The position numbers were made by a program, and so were the translations under genes. A DNA stretch of 64,000 nt from Thermosynechococcaceae cyanobacterium MS004 (GTDB lineage Bacteria > Cyanobacteriota > Cyanobacteriia > Thermosynechococcales > Thermosynechococcaceae): NCBI GenBank assembly GCA_022402525.1, contig JAKRSB010000089.1, positions 1-64,000 on the forward strand. The letters are read 5' to 3'. The notes under the pieces are model-generated. The model was given only the letters and a program-made list of their open reading frames with translations, made no database searches and was not told the DNA's origin. Position 1 is the stretch's first letter. Every line of letters starts with the position of its first letter. Below are positions 53,490 to 62,480 of the stretch, in pieces.

Positions 53490-54806
53490 TCAGACCTGCC
53501 CCCCCGTTTTGGGGAGCGTGAGATGGATGCGGCAGCCCTGGGCCTGCGGATGTGCTTGTTTGGGGCGCGTAATTTCAAAGGTGCCGTCTAAGGCTTCGGT
53601 GCGCTCTCGCATACTTTGAAGGCCAAAGCCTGTGGTATTGAGGGCGGGGTCAAACCCTTGACCGTTATCTTGGATCTCAAGCTCAATACGGGTGGATTGC
53701 TCGGCTAGACGAATCTGAACCTGAGTGGCGTGGCTATGCTTGGCAATGTTGGTGAGGGCTTCTTGGACAATACGGTACAGGGCGATCGCCTGTTCGGTGG
53801 GGGGCGATCGATGGAGCTGAACGGTGCGCTGAATCTGAATATTAGTCGTGCGCCCAAACTCATCGATCAGCTTTTCTAGGGCATTAGGCAAAGATTGACC
53901 TTGGAGGGGCTGCTGATGCAGGCTTGCCACAGACTGGCGCACGTTTTTAAGGGCCTCTTTGCCAAGGCTGCGCGCCTTGGCCAGATGGTCTGTAGCTCTG
54001 ACTAAATCTTGGGGCACCCACAAGGCTACATTTTCGAGCTGGATGCTTTGAGCGGTGAGGGTATGGCCAACGGAGTCATGGATATCGCGGGCAATGCGGG
54101 TGCGCTCTTGCAGGATGGCTTGGTTCTCGGCCAGCAGTGCATAGCGGCGCAGGCGATCGTTGGCCAATTCTAGGCGATCGCGGCTTTGGCGCTCGGATAA
54201 AATCGTCCCCACCATCAGCAGCACAAAAATTAGCACCAGCCCAAACATGAGGGCTGAATTGAGAGTCAGGTTTAAGACCGCTGCCTGGGCCTGCTCCGCT
54301 GTCCAGCGACGCAGGGGACGCAGCGGTGCAGTTCGTTCAGGGTTCCCTAAACTGCTGTTATAAAACTGACGCAATCCCATCAAGAGTCGCAGCACATAGG
54401 CACCAAATGCCGCCCCCGCAACCACAGAGCGCCCCCGCCAAGGAAACAGCAGGCAGCTCCGGATCACCACCACCAGCAGCATGGCCGAAAAGCTATTGCC
54501 CCCCTGTCCTCCCCAAAAGGTGGCAAGCCAGCTAATGCCAAATCCCAGCAGCGTATAGAGGGCCTTAGCGGTTCGCGACTGGGCAATGGGTAGGCGCAGC
54601 CCTAGCAGCCCCAAGGCTCCAATACACAAAAACACCCCCAACACAAACGGCTCGGCGTCTACAATGGGGCCAGCGCCCCGCAGAAAACGCGATCGCCTGG
54701 GCAAGAAGGGTGGGGGGAAAGCCGTCAGCGCCGCAATGCCCAGGAGTGTCCACTCTAGATAGAGCAGCACGGGAAATGGATGCTTAACAAAATTTGGGCG
54801 CGGCAT
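53490..54806 (-). CDS. NarX/LiaS-type sensor histidine kinase
   Basis: 438 residues from ATG 54806 (MPRPNFVKHPF). About six hydrophobic segments in residues 1-225 form a membrane sensor without a large periplasmic domain. A short coiled coil leads to HisKA_3 with the phospho-His in ERTRIARDIHDSVGHTLTAQ, then HATPase_c with TNIAKHSHATQV and IQDNGQGFDP. The membrane-embedded design is like kinases that sense envelope state. Paired with the adjacent NarL-type regulator. Confidence 0.92.
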   Translation of the reverse strand: MPRPNFVKHPFPVLLYLEWTLLGIAALTAFPPPFLPRRSRFLRGAGPIVDAEPFVLGVFLCIGALGLLGLRLPIAQSRTAKALYTLLGFGISWLATFWGGQGGNSFSAMLLVVVIRSCLLFPWRGRSVVAGAAFGAYVLRLLMGLRQFYNSSLGNPERTAPLRPLRRWTAEQAQAAVLNLTLNSALMFGLVLIFVLLMVGTILSERQSRDRLELANDRLRRYALLAENQAILQERTRIARDIHDSVGHTLTAQSIQLENVALWVPQDLVRATDHLAKARSLGKEALKNVRQSVASLHQQPLQGQSLPNALEKLIDEFGRTTNIQIQRTVQLHRSPPTEQAIALYRIVQEALTNIAKHSHATQVQIRLAEQSTRIELEIQDNGQGFDPALNTTGFGLQSMRERTEALDGTFEITRPKQAHPQAQGCRIHLTLPKTGGQV

Positions 54807-54896
54807 AAAAAGCGGCAAGAGCGGAATGAATTGCGTTTAGGGAAGCGCTATGGGTTGAGGTGCAGGGTCTAGGGAGAAAGTTTAGGCGCAGAGAGT

Positions 54897-55412
54897 TTAG
54901 GCACAGATCTGCTCTCCCCAAAGAATAGGCTCCTGACGCTCAACGCGACCTGGATCGGCACATTTGAAAGCTTCTACTTTGCCGCTTTTCATTAAGCCAT
55001 AGGTCTGCGAGTCATCGGTCTGGGAAACACCAAAAGTGACGGTGCCCACTGTTTTGCAGTTTGAAATAATGTCTGTACTGACCGCAGTTAGGAAGCGTTG
55101 AGACCTTAAAACGCTCTGTGTTCCTGGCCCCATAAGCCCAAATGAGTAGCCAATATTTTTTCCGGCTGGGCGGTCAGGGGCATCGTTAGGATGCTGCACG
55201 ACCTCCACGACCTTGGCGTTTGATCGTTCAATGCGGCTGCGTCCTCTGGCAATGGCGTTGCGACACTCGCCCGTCTCGGCTATTCGTGATTTTGGCTGGG
55301 CGATGGCAGAAAAAGGTGCAGTGAAAACTAATGCATTAACTGACAGCACATTCAGTACCAGTACATTAAGTGCCAGTACATTAAGTCCATTGAGGCCCAA
55401 AGGTCGCTTCAT
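54897..55412 (-). CDS. secreted hypothetical protein with repeat-encoded signal peptide
   Basis: 171 residues from ATG 55412. The signal peptide is odd: LNGLNVLALNVLVLNVLSVN repeats the motif LNVLxxN and is encoded by a 15-bp DNA tandem repeat (55331-55394). Cleavage is likely near AIA-QPK (about 38). The mature ~135 residues have four to five cysteines (GECRNAI, SNCKTVG, FKCADPG, EQICA), suggesting disulfides in the periplasm. Family not recognised; conserved-looking motif is TVGTVTFGVSQTDDSQTYGL. Confidence 0.72.
   Translation of the reverse strand: MKRPLGLNGLNVLALNVLVLNVLSVNALVFTAPFSAIAQPKSRIAETGECRNAIARGRSRIERSNAKVVEVVQHPNDAPDRPAGKNIGYSFGLMGPGTQSVLRSQRFLTAVSTDIISNCKTVGTVTFGVSQTDDSQTYGLMKSGKVEAFKCADPGRVERQEPILWGEQICA
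55331..55394. repeat. 15-bp tandem repeat inside a signal-peptide coding region
   Basis: Four degenerate copies of AGTACATTAAGTGCC, in frame, producing the LNVL repeats of the signal peptide. Confidence 0.85.
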
Positions 55413-55796
55413 AGTTTTTAGATTGATGGCTTTAATGCAGTGAGTGGGAGACATTCTGGGAGAGACATTCCAGAGTCAGGCGCGATCGCCTAAGAATCAT
55501 CCATAACAACCAGCATAAGAGGAATTTAGGCTGGTCGGAGGAAAGTAGTTCTAAGGTACTAGGAACAGTTAGACCCTCCGATCCTGTTGGCCTGTGGGCG
55601 GATTTTGTAGAGTATTGGTGTTAGCAAAAACAGCGTTGGGAAATACAGTTTTCTTCTACGTCGGCTCAACAAGATGCGTTCGACCGAACTTAATATTCAG
55701 CGCAGTAATATCCAGCGCAGTCGTTATATACGTCGCGCCACACATCACGTTCATTTGGACCTTAGCGCAAAGCCTTATCTATTCAAGGAAAATCTC
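55413..55796. other. 384-bp divergent spacer
   Basis: No gene; promoters of the two flanking secreted-protein genes must lie here. A NIQRS-type duplication (ATATTCAGCGCAGTA) at about 55691-55720 is visible. No box is convincing. Confidence 0.45.
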
Positions 55797-56342
55797 ATGA
55801 AAGTACGTTCTATGTTGTTGATTGCTGCTTCTGCAATGATGCTGCCCCTAGGCGGTGCCCTGATGGCCAATACGGATCTTCTCTCTGGTGCAGCCAATGC
55901 TGAATCATCCGCACTCAACTTACTGGCTCAAACGACCCCAGCGGAAAAGCCAGAGGGTGGACGTCGTAAGGGCGCAGGCAGAGGAAATTGGGGTCAAGCG
56001 CTAAACCTAAGCCCAGAGCAGCAGGCGCAAATTAAGACCATCCGAGATCAGGAACGCGCCGCATCCGAAGGGCTTCGCCAAGAAGCCAGAACCGCGCGTC
56101 AACAGCTCCGCACCCTGCTATCTGGGAATGCAAGCGATGCTCAAATCCGTCAGCAACACCAAAAAGTGCAGCAGCTCGGTCAGCAACTCAGAGAGCGCCG
56201 CTTTGACACAATGCTGAAGGTGCGTGCTGTGCTGACCCCAGAGCAGCGCGCAAAATCTGCTGAGCTAAAGCAGCAGCGTGGCGAACGCCGTGGACGAGGG
56301 CAGCGTCAAAATCCATCGGGCACAGCACCTAACGCGACATAA
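55797..56342 (+). CDS. Spy/CpxP-like periplasmic protein
   Basis: 181 residues from ATG 55797, with AAGGAA upstream; the frame is open from 55674. Signal peptide to about residue 38 (MLLIAASAMMLPLGGALMAN, cleavage near ANA-ESS). The mature helical hairpin contains two LTxxQ-type motifs, LNLSPEQQAQIKTI and AVLTPEQRAKSAEL, the hallmark of Spy/CpxP periplasmic chaperones. Arg/Gly-rich low-complexity stretches flank it. A role in envelope stress or metal resistance is inferred from the family. Confidence 0.8.
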   Translation: MKVRSMLLIAASAMMLPLGGALMANTDLLSGAANAESSALNLLAQTTPAEKPEGGRRKGAGRGNWGQALNLSPEQQAQIKTIRDQERAASEGLRQEARTARQQLRTLLSGNASDAQIRQQHQKVQQLGQQLRERRFDTMLKVRAVLTPEQRAKSAELKQQRGERRGRGQRQNPSGTAPNAT

Positions 56343-56396
56343 GCGCGACATAAATAAACGCGATTAATTAACGCGATTAATTAACGCGACTTAAAT
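56342..56396. repeat. tandem TTAATTAACGCGA repeat
   Basis: Four degenerate copies begin at the stop codon of the Spy-like gene. Confidence 0.82.
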
Positions 56397-57213
56397 TAGC
56401 GGTAGCCATCCTTCGCTGCTTCAACCCTCAATCAAACTCCTCATGCTGGCCTCTTTTCCTTCGGGGAAAGAGGATTTCTTTTCGGCCGTGCTTTTGTGTG
56501 TGGAGGCTTCCAAGGGTTAGTAGGCGTGGGTATAGCTGGTTGTCCAGCGTCTTTCACTAGCGCCTGAGGTCAGGAAACTTTGTTGATTTCTCTAGAGAAG
56601 GAGATCGAGTTTTACCAATGGCTTAGAGCCCTGATATTTGAGCGCGTTGTATAAGGTATTGAATGGCGCTTTAGAGCACCACAATTGATTAAATTTCTTT
56701 GATAAGAAAATTCTATCAATTATGAGTGTTCCTTCAAAAATCTATGCTTTAAGAAATTCTTGTCTACCTGGAACTTAGTCGCAGAAATCCCATTGAATTT
56801 CTCTCCCTGTAAGGATTACAGCAAAATGACATGCACAGAATCTGTTGAGTCCCTCTTCGCAAAATCTTCGGCGAGGGCGGGGTTGATTTTCTGTGAATTT
56901 GATATTCCCAGTGAAATTACGGGGATCAACAGTTGAACAATCAGGGAACGATAGGCTAAAGTCACCGAAGACGTTTACGAAACTTAAAGCGATTTCAGCA
57001 CGAATCTGAAATCAATGTTTCTAAAGTCTCTAGCTTGTCTAAATGCCCAAACCAGGTTACTTTGTCTTAAGCGTTAACGCCCAATCGGGCAGCTCTTGTT
57101 TTGCATGAGCCATAACCTTAGGTTTTGATTCTGCTTGGCGCAATCTCCAGGTATTGCCCTAGGTATGAGCCAAAGCACACTAAGTAACTCATGATGTATT
57201 AGGAGGTCTTCAC
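56397..57213 (+). promoter_or_regulatory. long structured leader of the LysM-M23 gene
   Basis: More than 800 bases without a gene. Structured elements: hairpin CTGTAA/TTACAG at 56807-56821; and a larger arm closed by CACAGAA (56834-56840) with TTCTGTG (56889-56895), containing CCCTC/GAGGG (56851-56877). GTTGAT (56882-56887) can pair instead with ATCAAC (56925-56930), giving two exclusive folds. Cyanobacterial LysM and M23 genes are known to carry c-di-AMP riboswitches, but the conserved GCTAAC and GCCGAA blocks were not found, so the ligand is open. Confidence 0.45.
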
Positions 57214-58893
57214 TTGAAGCGAGAAATTCCGCAGAAGGTTGATGCTAGATTTGGTTATGCAGGCCAGGCTTGTTCTGTTTCTGTCTCCCAACTTTGGGCA
57301 ACCCTTTTCCGTCGAACTCGTTCTGCTTCTTTATTGAGCGTTGCACTGACGACTGGCACGTTTTGCGGGGTGTTCACCCCCCATCAAGAAGCTCAGGCTT
57401 TTTCCGCCATCTCTCCCAGCCGCCTGGGAACCGTCCCTACCGTAACTCAGTTGTTCAATTCAGCAGACGCTCCAGATCGGAGCTACCAAGCTTTAACTGC
57501 TTTAGGAAATCCGTCTCTGGTTTCCTCAAACTCTATTTCTGAGCTAAAAATTTCTGAGCTAAAGCTTATCTCGGAAATAAAGGTAGACAACAGTCAGGTT
57601 ACTTTTGAACCCAACGCAGCATTGTCCACTCGGCTATCTTTTCAGAATGAGCCCAATGTTCTTGGGGCCAGTGCTCTTGGTCTTGCTGCGGGTTCTGTCG
57701 AAAACCTGTCAGAGGTGTCCCTTTCTGCGGAAACCCAGGAAAGCCTCAACACAGCCGAGGCGATCGCTGCTTCTGTTGAGCTATTAAATACAAAAAAAGC
57801 TCTCGCTTCCGAAGGTTTAGAGATTCAGGAATCGGGAGCTTTCGTTCATAAGGTCGAAAAAGGCGAAAATCTGACTGAGATCGGCAACAAGTATCAGGTT
57901 TCACCAGATGCGATCGCCGTTACCAATCAGCTCTCCAACCCGAATGAGATTGAGGCTCATGAAGCCTTAGTCATTCCTGCTGTTAGCGTTGGAGCCGTCA
58001 TTGGCACCCCACTGTCTCTCGGAGCCCTAGCCATTGATGCGGCAGCCGTCATGAAGGTTGCCAAGAGCCAGGGGATTTCGGAGAAGCTCCTTGCCCCCCA
58101 GCAAGCTGAGCGTTCTCTCTCAGATTTACCTGCTCAGCCTTTATCTACTGAGTCTGTATCTACCGAGTCTGTTCGTGCAGTTCAGCCTGTTAGCCTCTCT
58201 GCTGCCAAAGACCTGCCCTCGGCTGCCCTGCCTTCTGTAGGTCAGACCGATATGGAGACGGCTCCCCTGGCACCAGCACCAGCCTCAATTGACAGGGCGT
58301 CAGCGATTCAAGAGCAAAGCCTCTTAGCGCTTCAAGCCCCTAAGTCTTATAGTCGTGAGTCCGCAGCCGAGGCTACAGCCAGCGTCAGCGCCCCCCTTGC
58401 GGCAACTTCACTTTTGGCTCGGAAGGGAGCGTTGCCTCAGATTCCTAACCTAGATCTTCCTGGACTAATGTCTGCCGATCAGTTCTTGCCTTCCAGCCTT
58501 CAGGGCGGCGGTATCCAGAAGTATATCTGGCCAGCCCGTGGTGTCTTTACCTCTGGGTATGGGTGGCGCTGGGGTCGGATGCATCGCGGCATTGATATTG
58601 CTGCCCCTGTGGGTACACCTGTGGTGGCTTCAGCCGCTGGGGTTGTGGTGACAGCCGGCTGGAATGATGGAGGCTTTGGCAATTTAGTAGAAATTCGCCA
58701 TCCTGACGGTGCCCTAACGCTCTATGCCCATAATCATCGGATTATGACGCGAGTGGGTGCGGTGGTTAATCAGGGCGAACTGATTGCTCAAATGGGCTCT
58801 ACGGGTCGCAGTACGGGGCCCCATACCCATTTTGAAATTCATCGTCAGGGCAGTGGCGCTGTGAACCCCATGTTTTACCTGGGTAGAAGCTAG
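57214..58893 (+). CDS. LysM-containing M23 metallopeptidase
   Basis: 559 residues. TTG start with AGGAGG seven bases before it. A hydrophobic segment (about 31-55) anchors or exports the protein. One LysM domain at about 210-260 (VHKVEKGENLTEIGNKYQVS, then LVIP) binds peptidoglycan. A long Ser/Ala-rich linker with SVSTESV repeats leads to the M23 domain (about 440-555) with HRGIDIAAPVGTPV and HTHFEIH, a complete zinc site. The protein should cut peptide cross-links of peptidoglycan. A separate M23 protein lies at 21983. Confidence 0.9.
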   Translation: MKREIPQKVDARFGYAGQACSVSVSQLWATLFRRTRSASLLSVALTTGTFCGVFTPHQEAQAFSAISPSRLGTVPTVTQLFNSADAPDRSYQALTALGNPSLVSSNSISELKISELKLISEIKVDNSQVTFEPNAALSTRLSFQNEPNVLGASALGLAAGSVENLSEVSLSAETQESLNTAEAIAASVELLNTKKALASEGLEIQESGAFVHKVEKGENLTEIGNKYQVSPDAIAVTNQLSNPNEIEAHEALVIPAVSVGAVIGTPLSLGALAIDAAAVMKVAKSQGISEKLLAPQQAERSLSDLPAQPLSTESVSTESVRAVQPVSLSAAKDLPSAALPSVGQTDMETAPLAPAPASIDRASAIQEQSLLALQAPKSYSRESAAEATASVSAPLAATSLLARKGALPQIPNLDLPGLMSADQFLPSSLQGGGIQKYIWPARGVFTSGYGWRWGRMHRGIDIAAPVGTPVVASAAGVVVTAGWNDGGFGNLVEIRHPDGALTLYAHNHRIMTRVGAVVNQGELIAQMGSTGRSTGPHTHFEIHRQGSGAVNPMFYLGRS

Positions 58894-59029
58894 CTTCTTA
58901 AAAGTCTTAAACGCACTCGCTCGTTAATCTAATCTAGCAGGCTGTTCTAAATGCCTGTCTGAGGTTGATCGGGGAGTGAGGCTTTTAAGCAGCGCTCCTG
59001 AATCTCTCTTAAAAACTGACCTTTAAAAG

Positions 59030-59068
59030 CTGAGTAATGCCCTTTATGGGGAATGCTCAGTTTTTTTT
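59030..59068 (+). terminator. terminator shared by the convergent M23 and coaX genes
   Basis: Stem CTGAG...CTCAG with inner CCC/GGG pairs and a loop near TTTA, followed by eight T (59061-59068). It overlaps the last codons of the minus-strand coaX gene. Confidence 0.85.
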
Positions 59069-59910
59069 ATGCACTTTTGTGCTCGGATGGCTTGGATTCC
59101 CTTAAAAACAAGGTCTAGATCTAAGCGAAGGTTTATGCCCTTCCCCAGCGCAAGAGATGGGCGATCGCCATACTGATCGACCCAGCGATCGCAGTAGGTT
59201 CCGAGACGTGAGGCATCTCCGCCGGTCAGCACCACGGGGCTGTCTGGGTAGCGAAGCCGCCATTGGGTGATGCGGTGGTTGATTCCGGCAATGACCGTCT
59301 GAATAATGCCGCTTTGGATGGCGATCACGGTTTCTGTGGCCCAGAGTTCTGGCAGGTCATCAGGCAGCTCGATTAGCGGCAGATCCGCTGTTGACTTGGC
59401 CAAGGCATTGAATTGAAGTCTGAGGCCGGGGAGAATAGCGCCTCCTACAAAATGCCCCCTTGCGTCTGCACCCGTGAAGGTGAGGGCGGTGCCTGCGTCA
59501 ATGACTAAACAGGGCCAACCGTAGGTGAGGCCAGCCCCCCAAAGGGCGATCGCGCGATCGATGCCGAGAGTTGGGTAGGTGTCTTGCAGGGGAATATTGG
59601 AGAGGTGTAGGACATTAAGCTTGGGGTAGTTTTGCCAAACGGTGGCTTGGGCTGGGACAACGGATAGAAGCCATAGCTCAGGAACGCACTTTTCTAGGCT
59701 AGATTGCCGAATAGATTGCCTCAGAGCGTCAGGGAAGAGGGTTTGCCATTCAGTCCAGATTTGGGGACGAAACTCCTGAAGATTGGCTAGCTCTAGGTGG
59801 GCACAGTCCCAGGTTTGCAGTAGCGTCTGATCTACAAACAGCGCCCAGTGGAGCCGCGAGTTGCCAATGCTCAGCGCCAGCCAAGGATTCTTGAGGGTGT
59901 TTTGCAGCAT
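59044..59910 (-). CDS. coaX: type III pantothenate kinase
   Basis: 288 residues from ATG 59910 (MLQNTLKNPWLALSIGNSRL); GTG at 59946 is less likely. First step of coenzyme A synthesis. ASKHA features are the phosphate loop ALSIGNSRLHW, the pantothenate-region motif GIDRAIALWGA, and CLVIDAGTALTFTGAD, GGAILPGL. The first acidic residue of the phosphate loop is replaced by serine; cyanobacterial CoaX proteins are known to vary at this position. Convergent with the LysM-M23 gene. Confidence 0.87.
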   Translation of the reverse strand: MLQNTLKNPWLALSIGNSRLHWALFVDQTLLQTWDCAHLELANLQEFRPQIWTEWQTLFPDALRQSIRQSSLEKCVPELWLLSVVPAQATVWQNYPKLNVLHLSNIPLQDTYPTLGIDRAIALWGAGLTYGWPCLVIDAGTALTFTGADARGHFVGGAILPGLRLQFNALAKSTADLPLIELPDDLPELWATETVIAIQSGIIQTVIAGINHRITQWRLRYPDSPVVLTGGDASRLGTYCDRWVDQYGDRPSLALGKGINLRLDLDLVFKGIQAIRAQKCIKKTEHSP

Positions 59911-59961
59911 TGACGGCAGTAGCAAACAATGAGTCCAGGTTGACACCGTTTTTCTGGCTGG

Positions 59962-60537
59962 TCAAAGGCTCGTTGTTTGACTTAGCTTAAGCCAGTTAAA
60001 AATCTGTTCTACCGTCAACGTGAGGTCTAATCCCTCTAGCACAGGCACAGAATCTTGCGGCTGCCGTTTGATTTCAGGAAGTTGACCAGGTTGAAAGCAG
60101 AGAATAGCTTTTTCTTCTGGATCAATGAACCATCCTAGTTTGGTTCCGTGCCGTAGACAAAATAATATATTGTCCGTTACTTTTGTCTGGGATTGTCCTG
60201 GAGACAAAATTTCAATCGTCCAGTCTGGAGCCACTGTGAATGCGTTACCCACATCGCCATCGTTGTCAAAGGGGATGTGGTGCCAGTAAAAAACGGCTAT
60301 GTCTGGCACAATTGAGCGATTTTCAAAGGTGCAGCGCAGCGCTGGAAAGGCGTAGGCAATCTGCTGGGGAATCCCTGTTGCGTTGATGGCCGTTGCCATT
60401 TGAAACTGCAGCGCGCTGTGTTTCCCTTGAGGCATTGGTTTCTGGACAACTTGGCCATTCATGAACTCGCTGGCAGGAGATGTTTCCGGCAGCTTCAGAA
60501 ATGTATCTAGTGTGGGTTTCAGGATTGTTGCTGTCAC
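59962..60537 (-). CDS. Uma2 family protein (PD-(D/E)XK fold), divergent copy
   Basis: 191 residues of the Uma2/DUF820 family. Nuclease-fold motifs: SIVPDIAVFYW (Asp) and WTIEILSPGQSQTKVTDNI (Glu and Lys), then LGWFIDPEEKAILCF. Family is greatly expanded in cyanobacteria, activity unproven. GTG at 60537. It starts 51 bases after coaX on the same strand, reversed relative to the two Uma2 copies that follow, and is only distantly similar to them. Confidence 0.85.
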   Translation of the reverse strand: MTATILKPTLDTFLKLPETSPASEFMNGQVVQKPMPQGKHSALQFQMATAINATGIPQQIAYAFPALRCTFENRSIVPDIAVFYWHHIPFDNDGDVGNAFTVAPDWTIEILSPGQSQTKVTDNILFCLRHGTKLGWFIDPEEKAILCFQPGQLPEIKRQPQDSVPVLEGLDLTLTVEQIFNWLKLSQTTSL

Positions 60538-60797
60538 GGTTTTTCAGGCGATCGCGCAGTCATTCTTCTGATGTTATTATGCGCCATGTTTGGGGTGCTT
60601 GAGGATTGGGATGCTTGAAGAAATGGTGTGGAACAGTGTGTGGGAGATCGCCAGTCGTTTTTGAGCCAGGGTGAAATCTGCGATCGCACAGCATAGACTC
60701 CAGACACCATCGAATAGATTGAGGGGTAGACATTCTCAGCAAAGCCGTATGATTCCCCTCCGTTATACTAAAGTCAGTCTTGCTGGAGCATCCTGCA

Positions 60798-61586
60798 ATG
60801 GTTCGCCTTGATGCCAATCCACCCTCTGTCAATGAAGAGAGCGACAATGAGGATATTCAGTGGCTCCCCACCCAATTAGATAGCGATGAGCCACCCTTGG
60901 AAACAGACTTTCACCGCAATCAGATTGACCTGTTGATTCGTCTGCTGAAGCATTACTGGCAAGATCGCTCAGACTTCTATATCTCTGGCAACTTAACGGT
61001 CTACTACAACGCACAGCAGCTCAAAAAACGCGACTTCCGAGGGCCGGATATCTTTGTGGTACTCGGCACCGAAAAAAAAGACCGTCGTAGCTGGGCGGTG
61101 TGGGAAGAGGGGGGCAAGTACCCAAATGTGGTGATTGAGCTACTGTCTAGCGCCACAGCAGCCGTAGATAAGGGCAAAAAGAAAGCGCTGTATCAGGACG
61201 TATGGCGAGTGCCCAATTACTTCTGGTTTCATCCCCAGACGATGGAGTTTGCGGGGTTTCACCTGGTGGAAGGTCGCTACGAGGCACTAACTCCAACAGA
61301 GCAAGGGTGGTTGTGGAGCGACCAGCTAGAGCTATTTGTGGGCATCCATCAAGAGCAACTACGCTGGTTTAGTGCAGAGGGGCAGATTGTCCCGTTGCCA
61401 GAGGAGGCAGAGCGGCTGGCGAAGGAGCAAGCTGTGCTGGCGAAGGAGCAAGAACGGCTGGCGAAGGAGCAAGCTGTGCTGGCGAAGGAGCAAGAACGGC
61501 TGGCGAAGGAGCAAGCGCAACAAAGAATTCAAACGCTGGAAACACTACTGCGATCGCAGGGCATCGACCCAGACACGATCCGATAG
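60798..61586 (+). CDS. Uma2 family protein, tandem copy A with coiled-coil tail
   Basis: 262 residues from ATG 60798. Uma2 core about 10-195 with RGPDIFVVLG and VVIELLSSATAAVDKGKKKA. The tail is a charged coiled coil built from repeated AKEQAVLAKEQERL units, encoded by a tandem repeat (about 61420-61510), and ends GIDPDTIR. The neighbour 97 bases downstream is a close paralogue, so this is a local duplication. Function unproven; restriction-like nuclease fold is predicted. Confidence 0.85.
   Translation: MVRLDANPPSVNEESDNEDIQWLPTQLDSDEPPLETDFHRNQIDLLIRLLKHYWQDRSDFYISGNLTVYYNAQQLKKRDFRGPDIFVVLGTEKKDRRSWAVWEEGGKYPNVVIELLSSATAAVDKGKKKALYQDVWRVPNYFWFHPQTMEFAGFHLVEGRYEALTPTEQGWLWSDQLELFVGIHQEQLRWFSAEGQIVPLPEEAERLAKEQAVLAKEQERLAKEQAVLAKEQERLAKEQAQQRIQTLETLLRSQGIDPDTIR
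61420..61512. repeat. in-frame tandem repeat in Uma2 copy A
   Basis: GGCGAAGGAGCAAG-containing units repeat about five times in frame and lengthen the coiled-coil tail. Confidence 0.88.
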
Positions 61587-61683
61587 ACTCAGCCCAATAA
61601 ATTCAGACGTAGGGATTTTGGGCTTAAATTTCTCCATATTCTCTGCCCTACACTAAAAGCATTCTGACTGGAGCGTCTGAGTA

Positions 61684-62451
61684 ATGGTGCGTCTTGATCT
61701 GAACCTTCCCCAATCTATTGATCCGGAACCCACAGATGACATCCAGTGGCCACCCACCCAGTTAGATAGCGATGAGCCACCTTTGGAAACAGACTTTCAC
61801 CGCAATCAGATTGACCTGTTGATTCGTCTGCTGAAGCATTGCTGGCAAGACCGTCCAGACTTCTACATCTCTGGCAACTTAACGGTGTACTACAACGCAC
61901 AGCAGCTCAAAAAACGCGACTTCAGAGGCCCAGATATTTTTGTAGTGCTGGGTGCTGAAAAGAAAGACCGTCGCAGTTGGGCGGTTTGGGAAGAGGGGGG
62001 CAAGTACCCAAATGTGGTGATTGAGCTACTGTCTAGCGCGACAGCAGCAGTAGATAAAGGCCCCAAGAAAGATCTGTATCAAAATGTGTGGCGGGTGCCA
62101 AACTATTTCTGGTTTCACCCTCAGACGATGGAATTTGCAGGGTTTCATTTGGTCAAGGGTCAGTATGAGGCATTAACGCCTACGGAGAACGGCTGGCTCT
62201 GGAGCGATCAGCTTAAGCTATATCTAGGCATTTATGAGAATCAATTGCGCTGGTTTAGTGCAGAGGGGCAGCTTGTGCCGTTACCGGAGGAAGCAGAACG
62301 GCAGGCTAGAGAGCAAGAACGACGTGCTAAGGAACAGGCTATGCAGGCTAGAGCGCAAGAACAGCAGGCTAAGGAAGAGGTGCAGCAACGGGTAAAACAA
62401 TTAGAGGCGCTGTTGAGAGCACAGGGTATAGACCCAAGCACCATCGCATAA
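61684..62451 (+). CDS. Uma2 family protein, tandem copy B
   Basis: 255 residues, nearly identical to copy A through the core (same RGPDIFVVLG, VVIELLSSATAAVDKG, VPNYFWFHPQTMEFAGFHL). The tail diverged to AREQERRAKEQAMQARAQEQ and ends GIDPSTIA. ATG at 61684. The high identity in the core against a changed tail points to recent duplication with repeat turnover in the tail. Confidence 0.86.
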   Translation: MVRLDLNLPQSIDPEPTDDIQWPPTQLDSDEPPLETDFHRNQIDLLIRLLKHCWQDRPDFYISGNLTVYYNAQQLKKRDFRGPDIFVVLGAEKKDRRSWAVWEEGGKYPNVVIELLSSATAAVDKGPKKDLYQNVWRVPNYFWFHPQTMEFAGFHLVKGQYEALTPTENGWLWSDQLKLYLGIYENQLRWFSAEGQLVPLPEEAERQAREQERRAKEQAMQARAQEQQAKEEVQQRVKQLEALLRAQGIDPSTIA

Positions 62452-62480
62452 GGTTGATGGGGGATGATGCAAATACCTGA

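Noticed and set aside
56807-56960. confident call of a c-di-AMP (ydaO) riboswitch
   Set aside because: Stems are present and the downstream gene fits, but the conserved GCCGAA and CAGCTAAC blocks are not visible; kept only as an open structured leader.
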